The notes under the pieces were generated by a model. It was not told the DNA's origin, made no database searches, and saw only the letters and a program-made list of their open reading frames with translations. From positions 1-64,000 of the forward strand of contig JAVVSK010000009.1 in assembly GCA_036654235.1 (NCBI GenBank): a DNA stretch of 64,000 nt, given 5' to 3'. The stretch comes from JAVVSK01 sp036654235. Its GTDB lineage: Bacteria > Bacillota > Clostridia > Christensenellales > CAG-138. Positions 41,545 to 51,695 of the stretch are shown here, in pieces (the first letter of the stretch is position 1; each line of letters starts with the position of its first letter). A program made the position numbers and the translations under genes.

Positions 41545-44433
41545 ATGAAAAAAACATTAGCTTCTGTTTTAGTTGCGCTTATGTTTGTGACGCTTTTTGC
41601 GGGCATAAGCTTTGCAGAGCCGGAACAGGCGAAGGCAGTAATGACTGCCCTTGATTCCGATACTTTCGGAATCAAGCTGGGAGATACTAAAACGGTTACT
41701 TTTACGACGGAGATTGCGAGTTCGCGCGCTCTTAGCGCGAATGATGTTAAACTCGTTGACGAAAATAATACCGTTATCGCGTCATTAAACGATGAGGGCG
41801 TTAACGGGGATAGCGTTAAAGGAGACGGAACTTATACCGCTTCCGTTGAGATGACCGCCGATACGAGAACGACAAAAACGTATCGCGCAACGGTTGGCGG
41901 CGCGGCGACCTCAGAGTTTGAGATCCGTTATTATAAGGAAATTACGGATACCGATACCGCGGCGCTCAATGCTATGTGGGACAGAGTTGAGGACTATGAA
42001 AAAGAGCTTGAGTCATTCAAAATGACGGACAGCGAGATTTTAAATAAGGTAAACGAATACCTCGAAAACGACCCCGAGATTACCAATATAACGCGCGAAA
42101 CCGACTTTTCAATTCATTTTGAAATGGGCGAAGCGCATATTCCTTGCGCTTTCGTTCGTACGGGTGCAGATAAAAAAGGTGGAAATGCGATAAATCCAAT
42201 TAAAGAAACCTTACCGACGCAAATTAAAGCCGGAAGTGAGGAACTTTTTTATCCCTCAAGCCCGGATATCGCGGTTTATTGCCCGTATTACGGCTATGAC
42301 GGAAGCTTTTCTTATAATTACAGGGATAGAGCCGAAACTCTTCCTCCGGTTACGGGCGGTCAACTTTATACATATTACGGTGACCAGGGGAGTGTTGAAA
42401 ACTTTAAAAAGTTTGGCGAATATGGTGTCATAATGGTAGATAGCCACGGCGATATGAGCAATGGTAAATCATGGATTTGTATTCCGGTTCCGGGTCCATA
42501 TGATAATGCGGACATAAGCGAAGGGCATATGATAAGCATGGGGGGCGGAGGTGTTCAGATAACGGGAACATTTTTCAAAAAATATTGCGAGACTATGCCC
42601 GGGACAGTTGTCTACCTCGGAACATGCCTCGGAATGGCTACGGACGGACTTTGTGCGCCTATGGTTGAGATCGGCGCAAACTTTGTAACCGGATATGATA
42701 AGTCCGTTACTTTCCGCTATGACGGCATAATGATGGATTCTATTTTTACTTATCTCGCGACAGAGAACGTTGAAAAGAATCGTCTATATACGACCGAGGA
42801 AGCTTTTACGAACGCAAAGAACGATAATGGTCAGGTTGATACATGGGGGGATGCTGTTTTACAGTTCGCAGGTCACGGAGCGACGGTTATTATGACCGAG
42901 CCGGTCTACGTAACCGACGTTTCTCTTAAACCGGACAGTGCGGATCTCTATGTAAACAATACAAAGGGTTTTACGCCCCTAATAAATCCGGCGGACGCGA
43001 ATAAATATGAATTTGTTTTCTCTACTGAAAACGAAAATATTGCCGTTGTAGACGAAAATGGCATTGTTACAGCGCGTAAAGAGGGAACGACCAATCTCGT
43101 TTGTACCGTAACCGATCATCTCGAAGACGGTACGACCGCAACTTTTATAGCGAAAGCGGCTATTAACGTACTCGGAATAATGCCCGTTGCCGAGATTGAA
43201 CTCGAAAAGAGCGTCTTTGAAGTCAATATGGGCAGCAGCGGCATGACGATTGCCGCGAATATTGCTCCGGAAAACGCAAGTAATCAAAACGTTCTTTGGG
43301 AGAGCAAAAATACAGCCGTTGCGACTGTAGATAAAAACGGCGTAATTATTCCTGTATCCGTAGGAACGACGCTTATACTCGCCACCTCTGAGGATGGAAA
43401 CTTTAAGGATGCGGCGGTTTGTATCGTAAACGAAAGCGACTTTGATGCCGCGGCTAACGCGACGGGCGGAAAACTTGCGTTTATTAACGATGCAGAGGAT
43501 CCGTTTGTTAAGGATATAACGACGGATGCCGATCGTGCCTCCGTTGTATCAACGAATCATGATAACGGAAGCCGTGCCGTATTGATGCTTAACCTTGGTT
43601 TGCTTCCCGAAAATACCGTAATAAAGTTCGATTGGAAGATAAACAGCGAACCTAAATATGATAAAATGGTATTTAAGATAAACGATTCGGAAGTCGGTAT
43701 AGATTCGATAAGCGGAGAGCAGGATTGGGCGACATGCACGTATACAATAAGATCGTCGCGCGAAGCTGTCCTTACTTGGACATATAGGAAAGATTCGACG
43801 ACGAGCGTTGGTCTGGATTCCGCTTGGCTCGACAACGTTGATGTTATTATTCCTAACGCTACGCATACCGTTAAGTTTATAGCTAACCCAGCAGAGCCTG
43901 AGAACGTTTTAGGCGAGGTTACCGTAAATCACGGTGAAGCGCCTGTAGTTCCCGATGCTCCTTTTATTCCCGGGAACACGTTTATCGATTGGAGTGGGAT
44001 TCTTGATGCCGTGCGTTCGGATATGACGGTCTATCCTGTTTATTATGAAGGCAGACTCGATCCTTCCGAAATATTCATGGTTACATTCCTTGATTGGGAT
44101 GGGACGGAACTTTCGAAAGCCGAAGTTGAAGCCGGAACCGCCGCGACAGCGCCTAATCCCCCGATACACGAGAATTATTGCTTTATCGGTTGGGACGTAG
44201 ACTTCTCATGCGTAATATCCGACCTAACGGTAACTGCACAATATCTTCCTATAGGCGACGTTAACCATGACAAGGTCATAAACAGCGGCGACGCATCTTA
44301 TATACTTTGTGTTCTGGCAAACCTTATTGAGCCGGATGAGTATTACGCTATAATCGGAGACGTTAATCATGATACAGAGGTAAACTCCGGCGACGCGGCG
44401 ACGATATTATTGACTCTCACGGATCTGTCATAA
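41545..44433 (+). CDS. Secreted caspase-like (clan CD) multidomain protein with C-terminal dockerin
   Basis: 962 residues. A signal peptide (MKKTLASVLVALMFVTLFAG, cut near ISFA) precedes a choice-of-anchor or Ig-like N-domain (30-130). Residues 225-440 look like a caspase-fold cysteine peptidase: His301 in VDSHGDMS and Cys361 in VYLGTCLGM form the H-G...C dyad of clan CD (clostripain/gingipain/CHAT). Two BIG2-like Ig domains follow (about 455-625), then a beta-rich domain (635-775), two InlB-type repeats (about 777-900), and a dockerin type I pair (903-962: GDVNHDKVINSGDA, GDVNHDTEVNSGDA). The dockerin implies docking to a cohesin on a surface scaffold elsewhere in the genome. Substrate unknown. 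It is a single-gene unit with GGGAGG before the ATG. Confidence 0.8.
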   Translation: MKKTLASVLVALMFVTLFAGISFAEPEQAKAVMTALDSDTFGIKLGDTKTVTFTTEIASSRALSANDVKLVDENNTVIASLNDEGVNGDSVKGDGTYTASVEMTADTRTTKTYRATVGGAATSEFEIRYYKEITDTDTAALNAMWDRVEDYEKELESFKMTDSEILNKVNEYLENDPEITNITRETDFSIHFEMGEAHIPCAFVRTGADKKGGNAINPIKETLPTQIKAGSEELFYPSSPDIAVYCPYYGYDGSFSYNYRDRAETLPPVTGGQLYTYYGDQGSVENFKKFGEYGVIMVDSHGDMSNGKSWICIPVPGPYDNADISEGHMISMGGGGVQITGTFFKKYCETMPGTVVYLGTCLGMATDGLCAPMVEIGANFVTGYDKSVTFRYDGIMMDSIFTYLATENVEKNRLYTTEEAFTNAKNDNGQVDTWGDAVLQFAGHGATVIMTEPVYVTDVSLKPDSADLYVNNTKGFTPLINPADANKYEFVFSTENENIAVVDENGIVTARKEGTTNLVCTVTDHLEDGTTATFIAKAAINVLGIMPVAEIELEKSVFEVNMGSSGMTIAANIAPENASNQNVLWESKNTAVATVDKNGVIIPVSVGTTLILATSEDGNFKDAAVCIVNESDFDAAANATGGKLAFINDAEDPFVKDITTDADRASVVSTNHDNGSRAVLMLNLGLLPENTVIKFDWKINSEPKYDKMVFKINDSEVGIDSISGEQDWATCTYTIRSSREAVLTWTYRKDSTTSVGLDSAWLDNVDVIIPNATHTVKFIANPAEPENVLGEVTVNHGEAPVVPDAPFIPGNTFIDWSGILDAVRSDMTVYPVYYEGRLDPSEIFMVTFLDWDGTELSKAEVEAGTAATAPNPPIHENYCFIGWDVDFSCVISDLTVTAQYLPIGDVNHDKVINSGDASYILCVLANLIEPDEYYAIIGDVNHDTEVNSGDAATILLTLTDLS

Positions 44434-44462
44434 AACAGAGATTTAAGTCTTAATTGAATACT

Positions 44463-44516
44463 AAAAAAGCCGCGCTGTTCAAAACCAAAATTTAAGTTTT
44501 AACGGCGCGGTTTTTT
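44463..44516. terminator. Bidirectional terminator
   Basis: AAAAAAGCCGCGC and GGCGCGGTTTTTT, with inner pairing GTTCAAAAC / GTTTTAAC, form a long hairpin between the convergent caspase-like gene and pilT. Confidence 0.85.
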
Positions 44517-44585
44517 ATATTTTCCGGGGAATTATGTCGTATTGAAGCGAAGGAAAAAAGAAATATCCGACAGCGCGGAGTTAAA

Positions 44586-45635
44586 TTATCCAATATACTG
44601 TTGAAGGTCCTTCTTATCGAGGGAATACTTAAATGCATTTTCAACGGAAATTTTGCGCTCATATACGAGGCGCGCTAGATCGGCGTTTAGCGTATGCATT
44701 CCGTCCGCCTTTCCGACCTGCATTACCGAGCTGAGTTGATGGCATTTACTTTCCCTTATTAGGTTAAGCGCGGCATCGGTTCCTATAAGAACCTCAGTTG
44801 CGGCTATACGCCCCATTCCATCCATAGTTGGGATAAGCTGTTGAGTTATTATTCCGCGCAGCATCCCGCTTAGCTGAGTTCGTATTTGCGCTTGAGCCGT
44901 GGGGGGACAGGCATCGATTATTCTATCGACAGTTTGCGCAGCTCCCGTAGTATGTAAAGTTGAAAGAACTAAATGCCCCGTTTCCGCCGCGGTTACAGCC
45001 GCCGATATCGTTTCATAATCGCGCATTTCGCCTACTAGGATAACGTCGGGATCTTCGCGGAGCGCTGAGCGTAGAGAAACGGCAAAAGATTTCGAATCTT
45101 CCCCTATCTCCCTTTGATGAATCAACGCTTTACCCTGCCCATAGACATATTCTATAGGATCTTCTATTGTTATTATATGATCGAACTTAGTTTTATTTAT
45201 AAGGTCTATCATAGAGGCAAGGGTAGTAGATTTACCGCTGCCCGTAGGACCGGTAACCAGAACCATACCACGAGGCTGATTCGCTAATAGATTTATAACG
45301 GGAGGTAGCTTTAAGTCGTCTATAGACGGTATGAAGTTGTTTAAAAGCCTTATAGTAGTAGCGAGCTTTGCGCGCTGATGAAATACGTTTATGCGCTGAC
45401 GGTTTCCGTCGCCGGTTTGAATAGCGAAATCAATATCGTTTCCTTCATCAAGATGAAGAAGCTGAGATTCTGACATTGAGGAACGAATTAGTTCATCACA
45501 TTCCGCGTTTGTAAACTCAATATCCATGTAGTTCAAAGCTCCGTTTATACGAAAAGCCACGGGCATACCAACAGATAAGTGGATGTCAGAGGCTTTTTTT
45601 TCGCGAGCCAAAAAGATCAATTGCTCAATATTCAT
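44586..45635 (-). CDS. pilT: Twitching motility ATPase PilT
   Basis: 349 residues. The opening EQLIFLAREKKASDIHLSVG is typical of PilT. Walker A GPTGSGKST is near residue 133, the Asp box TIEDPIEYVY near 158, Walker B ILVGEMRDYETI near 198 and the His box STLHT near 226. It drives depolymerisation and retraction of type IV pili, allowing twitching, DNA uptake or adhesion under tension. It is the last gene of the pilus operon, 13 nt after pilB. Confidence 0.95.
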   Translation of the reverse strand: MNIEQLIFLAREKKASDIHLSVGMPVAFRINGALNYMDIEFTNAECDELIRSSMSESQLLHLDEGNDIDFAIQTGDGNRQRINVFHQRAKLATTIRLLNNFIPSIDDLKLPPVINLLANQPRGMVLVTGPTGSGKSTTLASMIDLINKTKFDHIITIEDPIEYVYGQGKALIHQREIGEDSKSFAVSLRSALREDPDVILVGEMRDYETISAAVTAAETGHLVLSTLHTTGAAQTVDRIIDACPPTAQAQIRTQLSGMLRGIITQQLIPTMDGMGRIAATEVLIGTDAALNLIRESKCHQLSSVMQVGKADGMHTLNADLARLVYERKISVENAFKYSLDKKDLQQYIG

Positions 45636-45648
45636 ATTTTTCCCTCGT

Positions 45649-47328
45649 TTAAAATGTAGTATAAATTACTTTTTGAAGTTCATCGAGAGTCGTTACCCCT
45701 TCTCGAACCATATCTAGGGCAACTTCTCTTAGCGTTCTAAACCCTTGAGTTTCGCGCGCATAAGTCTCCAGCTCCTGCGACGACGTTCCTTCGGAAATTA
45801 GGCGGCGAAGCGGCTTATCAATAAATAAAACTTCGTGAATTGCGATTCTACCGCGATACCCCGTATTATTACATTGATGACAACCCTTTCCGCGAACGAC
45901 CTTTTTAAGGTCAGCACCGACTAACTCAAGTTCATATGCGTTCGGTACATCCTCATATGCACAGTTTGGGCAGACCTTACGTACTAGGCGTTGCGCAATA
46001 ATACCTACGAGAGAGTTTGCTATCATATACGGTTCAAGCCCCATATCTCCAAGGCGAACTACGGATGAAACCGCGTCGTTTGTATGTAACGTAGAAAGAA
46101 CAAGATGCCCCGTTAGGGCGGCGCGGACGGATATTTGCGCCGTTTCCGCGTCGCGCGTCTCGCCTATCAAGATAATATCGGGATCCTGTCTAAGAAGGGA
46201 ACGCAACCCGCGTTCAAAGGTAAGACCGGAGACGTTATTAACTTGCACCTGATTTACTTTAGGTATATTTTTTTCCACGGGATCTTCGATAGTTGCTATA
46301 TTTACGGGCATTTGCGCGAGAGTTTCGAGAACCATATATAGGGTAGTGGTTTTTCCGGAGCCTGTAGGACCGGTTATATAAATTATTCCGTTAGGAGATT
46401 TTATCATACGTGAAAATTTTTCGTAACTATCGTCGGACATACCGAAATGATTCTTATGGTCTATTATTATATTGCTTGAAAGAAGACGGAGAACCGCCTT
46501 TTCTCCAAACACCGTCGGCATAAGGGAGACACGGGCGTTTATATCTTCGTTTTCGATCTTAATTTTAAAATGCCCATCCTGAGGCAGGCGCTTTTCGGCT
46601 ATATCGAGGTTCGCAATTATTTTTATACGGGCGATCAGTGCTGAATGCAGCGTTTTTTGTAATTTTACATATTCGACAATAACTCCGTCGACGCGCATAC
46701 GGACGACGGTTTCATTTTCGAAGGGTTCAATATGAATATCGCTCGCGCCGGTATTATAAGCGCGCATGATAAGGGAATTTATCAACTTTACAACCGGAGC
46801 ATCCGGATCATCCGTCTCAGTTGTTTGATATTCGTCTACAACCTGAGCTCCAAGCTCACTTATGTTCGCTTTTCGCGCCGCTATTTTTGCCGCAACTTCA
46901 GAATAATAATAGTCTATTGCCTTTAAAAGCGGAGCGCGTTCGCTTAAAACAATCTCAAGGTTCTGCCCCGTTATCTGACGAACATCCTCAAGCGCATAAA
47001 AGTCTAAGGGATCGGTAACAAAAAGGGTTAGTTGATTTAATACTGATTTTACAGCAAGAACCGTATAGCGTACCGCTATTTGCTGAGGCAATTTTTCAAC
47101 CGCATCCATATCGACGATATATTGGTCTATATCGAGGTAACGAAGATTAAGTCTTTGCGCTAAAGCTTGCAGCATCTCCTTTTCAGAGACGAACCCAAGT
47201 TCAATCAGTATCTCACCCAAACGCTTTTTCCCGCCCTTTTGTTTTTGTATGGCAAGGGCCTGTTCAAGCTGTTGTCTATTTATTCGTTTATATTCAATTA
47301 AAAGATCGCCAAGCCTAATGTTTTCCAA
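45649..47328 (-). CDS. pilB: Type IV pilus extension ATPase PilB
   Basis: 559 residues. The MshEN-type N-terminal domain (about 1-150, starting RLGDLLIEYKRINRQQLEQA) can bind c-di-GMP in some homologues. The ATPase core has the conserved ASDIHIEP near residue 195, Walker A GPTGSGKTT near 322, LRQDPDIILIGETRD near 385 and the tetracysteine zinc motif CPNC...CHQCNNTGYRGR near 460-490, which separates PilB from PilT. It powers pilus assembly. Confidence 0.95.
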   Translation of the reverse strand: MENIRLGDLLIEYKRINRQQLEQALAIQKQKGGKKRLGEILIELGFVSEKEMLQALAQRLNLRYLDIDQYIVDMDAVEKLPQQIAVRYTVLAVKSVLNQLTLFVTDPLDFYALEDVRQITGQNLEIVLSERAPLLKAIDYYYSEVAAKIAARKANISELGAQVVDEYQTTETDDPDAPVVKLINSLIMRAYNTGASDIHIEPFENETVVRMRVDGVIVEYVKLQKTLHSALIARIKIIANLDIAEKRLPQDGHFKIKIENEDINARVSLMPTVFGEKAVLRLLSSNIIIDHKNHFGMSDDSYEKFSRMIKSPNGIIYITGPTGSGKTTTLYMVLETLAQMPVNIATIEDPVEKNIPKVNQVQVNNVSGLTFERGLRSLLRQDPDIILIGETRDAETAQISVRAALTGHLVLSTLHTNDAVSSVVRLGDMGLEPYMIANSLVGIIAQRLVRKVCPNCAYEDVPNAYELELVGADLKKVVRGKGCHQCNNTGYRGRIAIHEVLFIDKPLRRLISEGTSSQELETYARETQGFRTLREVALDMVREGVTTLDELQKVIYTTF

Positions 47329-47362
47329 TTTTACAGAGTCCTTTATTTTTTAAAACTTATAA

Positions 47363-48001
47363 TTAGTTTATAGGGAACGGTTCGTTTTGATATAGATACA
47401 TAGATAAAGTAAGCGATATCCAAGTTTCGTCGACAAAGTCGGTATGGTCATTCCAATATGAACGTTCCTCTATCGAAAAGTTCTGTACCATTATAGCGCG
47501 CTCCGAAACGAGACGGTCAAAAAGGCGCATAAAGTTTTCGCGCGATCCGGTGGCCGTTAACGTTACGGTTTCAGTATATACGGCGGACAATATCGCTTCG
47601 TTATATCCATTCGTCGAAAATTCGGAAGCAAAATAGGGCGCGATACCGACGAGAGCGGGACCGGTACCCATGTCGAGTGAATAAGGTTTAAGATTATATT
47701 CCTTCATAATCCCTGTTAAGAGGTGGTCTATATCTTTAGGGGTAATCATAGGGTAAAAATCTTTAGAGGCAGTTGCAACAGCCTCTTCGTTATTTTTAAC
47801 AGCAGCTTTCATCCCTTCAAGCGTCAAAATAACAGTCTCCATGTTGAATTTTTCGTCGTTCGCCGTCAATATATTTGCCTCAAGCTCTGATTTCTTATTC
47901 AAAGTCGGTAGTATTAGAAAGTTGACAAATAAAAATATGATTACGGCGAACAATAAGATGATTATAAAAACCTTATCGCGCTTTGTAAGGTTAATTGTCA
48001 T
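47363..48001 (-). CDS. pilO: Type IV pilus assembly protein PilO-like
   Basis: 212 residues from ATG 48001; the longer frame to 48022 adds only seven codons into pilN. One N-terminal membrane helix (about 11-34, VFIIILLFAVIIFLFVNFLI) is followed by a coiled coil (37-80) and a ferredoxin-like outer domain (about 90-205). This is the layout of PilO, which links the inner membrane ring to PilN. It overlaps the pilN end by 11 nt. Sequence similarity in this family is low, so the call rests on layout and position. Confidence 0.75.
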   Translation of the reverse strand: MTINLTKRDKVFIIILLFAVIIFLFVNFLILPTLNKKSELEANILTANDEKFNMETVILTLEGMKAAVKNNEEAVATASKDFYPMITPKDIDHLLTGIMKEYNLKPYSLDMGTGPALVGIAPYFASEFSTNGYNEAILSAVYTETVTLTATGSRENFMRLFDRLVSERAIMVQNFSIEERSYWNDHTDFVDETWISLTLSMYLYQNEPFPIN

Positions 48002-48593
48002 TTTTCGCCTGCTTTCCCGCATTTTCCGATAAAACGCATTCGACGTTTATTTGGAATGCGTTATAAAGTTCGGAATACACGTATCCATGGTAGTTTACCT
48101 GCGAAAAGAAGCCGGAATCTTCAAGAGATTTTATATATTCGGCTGTTTGCGTTACGGTAGTCGCGTATGTATCGAAATTTAGCTTCCCAGAGGCGGCATC
48201 ATAAGTGTTTATCTGTGGCGTTGACTCATAGAATCGGTTCGTACAGACAAGTATGGCCTCTAAAACGTTCGAATTTATTAGCGGGTATGATTCGAGACAT
48301 TTCCAAGTTTGATCTATACTCGCTAATTTCGCTAAAAGCTCGGCATTATGCGACGTTAAAGCTAATGTTTCATTATATTGATCTATATTTATCGGCGATT
48401 CAATATAGGCGTTTATCTCGTCAAGATCATTTTGCAACGTCATATTGTCGAGTATCAATCGAGCCGAAATAACGGATAAAAGTAAAATCAACATTACAAA
48501 AGAAAGTATGATTACCCGCTTGTTTCGTTTTTTATTCGATTCTTCCGGCTTTGCCCGAAAAGGAACCATTAAATTTAAATCTCTTGATGCCAA
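47991..48593 (-). CDS. pilN: Type IV pilus assembly protein PilN-like
   Basis: 200 residues. A short cytoplasmic start (RDLNLMVPF, like the NLLP-type peptide of PilN that binds PilM) and one membrane helix (about 27-48) precede a coiled-coil and globular extracytoplasmic domain. It sits between pilM and pilO, as in all pilMNO sets. The conserved Asn-Leu start motif is present in modified form. Assignment relies on position and topology. Confidence 0.75.
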   Translation of the reverse strand: MASRDLNLMVPFRAKPEESNKKRNKRVIILSFVMLILLLSVISARLILDNMTLQNDLDEINAYIESPINIDQYNETLALTSHNAELLAKLASIDQTWKCLESYPLINSNVLEAILVCTNRFYESTPQINTYDAASGKLNFDTYATTVTQTAEYIKSLEDSGFFSQVNYHGYVYSELYNAFQINVECVLSENAGKQAKNDN

Positions 48594-48605
48594 AATTACT
48601 TCGCC

Positions 48606-49496
48606 TCACTTTTTTAAAAGATCGCCTACGGGATAGATAAAGTTCGATAATCGCGCGTCTTCATCTCGTCCGGAAAATTTTATTCGTCGGTCATTTGGGA
48701 ATTCTTGTATATTTAAGTTCATATCCACTCCAAAACTGTAAAAACGATTTAAATCGTCGGGATTAGCGCCGCAAAAATATACATCGGTTATAGTATATTC
48801 ACTCTTCTCGGACGCTAAAAACTGAACCATTGAGGATACATTCCTTTGCATCTCGCCAACAATCTCGTCGGTTCCATCCGAAGAAAAAAGGCGAGTGCGC
48901 GTCGAAATCTTATAGCGACCGTTTTCAAGCAGAACATTTTGAACATTTTCACCGTCCATAACAACGATAACCGCGGTTTTATCGTTAAATTCGGGCATGA
49001 ATTCTATGAGCTTAACGAGGGCAGTAACCCCGGTATTAAATGAAACAACCTTAGTTTTAATCTCGGAAAACAACTTTACATAGGTTTCTACAAAAGATTT
49101 TTCACATGCACATGCTATTGCGCGGTTCATAGAACCGTTTTTGCTTTTAAGCATCATATAATCGTATAGGGGGGCTGTTCTGTTTTCAGCATCCGAAAAT
49201 TCGTTAGCCATAAGCAGTTGAAGCTGTTTTTCTTTCATATTCGGAAATTCTATCGGCTTTAGCTGAATAAGAGTACTATTTACAACGAGAGATACGTCTT
49301 TCCCGTGACACCCATGAGCATCTAAAAACAGCGCAATCTCCTCTTTAAGCGCGGGGGCATTAGTTATAACGCCGTTTACGAGGCTTTCGCCCATTAAAAC
49401 ATCAGCGAAACAGGAGCTTACGGAAACGCCCGCGGAGCTTCCGGCGCCTACTACAGCAGAAACATTTTTATTTGAAAGATAAAGTGATATTGCCAT
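48606..49496 (-). CDS. pilM: Type IV pilus assembly protein PilM-like
   Basis: 296 residues of an actin-like ATPase fold. Seen: a starting beta strand AISLYLSNKNVSAVVGAG, LVVNSTLIQLKPIEFPNMKE near residue 65, the DRAIACACE-like segment near 125, and TAVIVVMDGENVQNVLL near 175. It is shorter than the about 350 residues of Gram-negative PilM. It is 12 nt downstream of pilC and upstream of pilN, so the role is supported mainly by context. Confidence 0.78.
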   Translation of the reverse strand: MAISLYLSNKNVSAVVGAGSSAGVSVSSCFADVLMGESLVNGVITNAPALKEEIALFLDAHGCHGKDVSLVVNSTLIQLKPIEFPNMKEKQLQLLMANEFSDAENRTAPLYDYMMLKSKNGSMNRAIACACEKSFVETYVKLFSEIKTKVVSFNTGVTALVKLIEFMPEFNDKTAVIVVMDGENVQNVLLENGRYKISTRTRLFSSDGTDEIVGEMQRNVSSMVQFLASEKSEYTITDVYFCGANPDDLNRFYSFGVDMNLNIQEFPNDRRIKFSGRDEDARLSNFIYPVGDLLKK

Positions 49497-49508
49497 AACG
49501 TTTTACTC

Positions 49509-50702
49509 CTAACTTTTTGACAATGCTTCGTATGAGTTAAATATGGGCAGAAGCACGCTTAACATAACAAGTAAGACTATAGCCGCCATTATAACCAACA
49601 TAACCGGCTCCATGAGCGCCAAGAGCGCTTGAATCGCCATCTCGGATTCAAACTCATAGCTTTCGGCGACGACACCAAGCATATATTCCAGGTTTCCGGT
49701 TTCTTCGCCAACGAGAACATTTGCAATAAGCTTTTTTTCGAATCCATCTACGAAGGAAAGAGAATGCGAAAGGGTTTCACCTCTTCTTATTCGGGTTATA
49801 ACATCGTCGAATTGACTCGCTATATATTTATTACCTATCGTATTTTTTCCGACCTGCAACGCTACGACGATAGGAAGACCGCTCGCATATTGCGAGGAGA
49901 GAGTTCGCGCGAATCTAGCGGTGTATATGACTTTAAGAAGTTTACCCACCTTCGGAATTCTTAAAATCATCTTGTCTATGAACCATTTTACATTAGGAAT
50001 TCGCTTTATTATCGATATAAATATTGATAAAGCCGCTACAATGAACAATAATATATACCATTTCGTAGCGACAAAATCGCCAATAGACATTACGAATTTC
50101 GTTAGTCCCGGAAGCTCCATCCCTTCAAAAAGAGAAACAAAGTTGGGTAAAACGAAGGTGAAAAGCCCAACGCAAATTAATATCGTCATAACCGCAAGAA
50201 TCTTGGGATACAATAGTGCGCTCTTTATTTTACCGTTTAGACGATCTTCTTTTTCATAATGAACAGCCATTTTTCTTGCGGTAACGTCCATCGTCCCGTT
50301 GGATTCTGCCGCTTTAAACATATTAATAAGAAGCTCGGGGAAAACGTTTCCTTGCTGTTCGAGAGCTTCGGAAAAAGAAATTCCTTGACTTATTAGCCTA
50401 AGTATTTCCACATATATTCCGCGTATTCGAGTTTCGCAGTTTTCGTCACGCGTCATTATCCCTATAGTTCGGACGAGAGAAACGCCGGCGGAAAGCAAAG
50501 TACCGAGTTGACGGCAAAAATCGCTGACCTGCTTCGATTTTAGCTTTCTATTCGTAAGCTTTAGTTTTTTTTCTTTCGCGGATATGAGGAATACATCCGC
50601 TTTTCGTAAAGAGTCGAATAGTTCGGATTCGTTGTTTGCGTTAGCTATGCTTTTTATCGTTTTTCCCTCTGAATCCTTTGCAATATATGAATATTTCGGC
50701 AA
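49509..50702 (-). CDS. pilC: Type IV pilus inner membrane platform protein PilC
   Basis: 397 residues with two T2SSF repeats. The first (about residues 62-185) has FCRQLGTLLSAGVSLVRTI, the second (about 265-388) has FARTLSSQYASGLPIVVALQ. Three membrane helices are visible (about 165-190, 213-235, 368-392). It anchors the PilB and PilT motors and rotates or passes pilins into the fibre. The ATG follows a GGGGGG-rich ribosome site. A gap of 109 nt separates it from pilD. Confidence 0.93.
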   Translation of the reverse strand: MPKYSYIAKDSEGKTIKSIANANNESELFDSLRKADVFLISAKEKKLKLTNRKLKSKQVSDFCRQLGTLLSAGVSLVRTIGIMTRDENCETRIRGIYVEILRLISQGISFSEALEQQGNVFPELLINMFKAAESNGTMDVTARKMAVHYEKEDRLNGKIKSALLYPKILAVMTILICVGLFTFVLPNFVSLFEGMELPGLTKFVMSIGDFVATKWYILLFIVAALSIFISIIKRIPNVKWFIDKMILRIPKVGKLLKVIYTARFARTLSSQYASGLPIVVALQVGKNTIGNKYIASQFDDVITRIRRGETLSHSLSFVDGFEKKLIANVLVGEETGNLEYMLGVVAESYEFESEMAIQALLALMEPVMLVIMAAIVLLVMLSVLLPIFNSYEALSKS

Positions 50703-50811
50703 AGCGAAATCCCCCCTTCCTTAATTTTAAATTTAACACACGGTATTAAATAATGCTTTAACTAATGCTTAAATTTTTTTAATATATCAGACATAAAGCT
50801 AAAATTATTTT

Positions 50812-51618
50812 TTAAACGAAAAATGTCAGATACCAATTTAATATTATTTCGCCAAAGAGCATTGAAAGAGCTATTCCAATGCAGAGCGCGGGAGCGAACG
50901 CAAAATGCTCTTTAAAGCCTTTTTGATTTTTTATCATATAAAAGATACCCTGAACTCCTCCAATTAAAAGACCAAAGAACATTGCGATTATGGCGAGTTT
51001 CCATCCGAGCATAAATCCGGCAACAGCCATGAGTTTTATATCTCCACCACCAAAAGCGCCGTTTATTAAAAGCGTTAAGAGCAGCATAGGGAGACTTATA
51101 CAAAAAAAGCCGATTCCATGGTTTAGAAGAGAATCGAAGAATCCAATGTTATCCTTAAAAATGAAAAAAGCAGCAATTGCCGGGACAATTAGCGCTATGA
51201 TAAGCCCGTTAGGAATTTCCATTGTATCGTAATCGATGAACGCTATCGCTGTAAGTATCGAAAACGCAGTAAAGGCAACAACTCCTTCGATGGAAAAGAA
51301 AAAGGGAAAAATATCTGTTTTTCGAAAAACATAAGCGCACAAAAGCGCGAGAAGACCGCCCAAAAGTTCAACGAAAAAATAACGCGCCGAAAGCTTTCCT
51401 CCGCAATAACGACATTTTCCTCTAAGAAAAACAAAGCTGAATAGGGGAACGAGGTCAAAGCCCGAGAGAGTATGTCCGCAAGAAACGCAATGGGATCTTC
51501 CTTTAACGAAGCTCTCGCCCTTTTGAATCCTATAGATAAGGACGTTTACAAAAGAAAAAATAACCGTACCAAAAGCGAAAACGAAAAGCGCTATTAATAT
51601 TGTAAAAATGGTTTGCAT
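50812..51618 (-). CDS. pilD: Prepilin peptidase / N-methyltransferase PilD
   Basis: 268 residues with about seven membrane helices. A C-x2-C...C-x2-C zinc motif (CVSCG near residue 44 and CRYCG near 69) belongs to the N-terminal methylase domain. The two catalytic Asp are in AFIDYDTMEIP near 130 and GGGDIKLMAVAG near 192. It cleaves prepilin leaders before Phe and methylates the new N-terminus. The four pilin-like genes upstream carry matching GFTLVE sites. Confidence 0.94.
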   Translation of the reverse strand: MQTIFTILIALFVFAFGTVIFSFVNVLIYRIQKGESFVKGRSHCVSCGHTLSGFDLVPLFSFVFLRGKCRYCGGKLSARYFFVELLGGLLALLCAYVFRKTDIFPFFFSIEGVVAFTAFSILTAIAFIDYDTMEIPNGLIIALIVPAIAAFFIFKDNIGFFDSLLNHGIGFFCISLPMLLLTLLINGAFGGGDIKLMAVAGFMLGWKLAIIAMFFGLLIGGVQGIFYMIKNQKGFKEHFAFAPALCIGIALSMLFGEIILNWYLTFFV

Positions 51619-51695
51619 AATCGTTTTCCTTTCCTTTTAATCTTAGGGATAATTTTAAAAAGGGATTTCCTCTTAACTCTACTAATTAAAGAACC

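Noticed and set aside
41545..44433. Cellulosome locus
   Set aside because: Only one dockerin protein is present; there is no cohesin scaffold and no glycoside hydrolase in the window.
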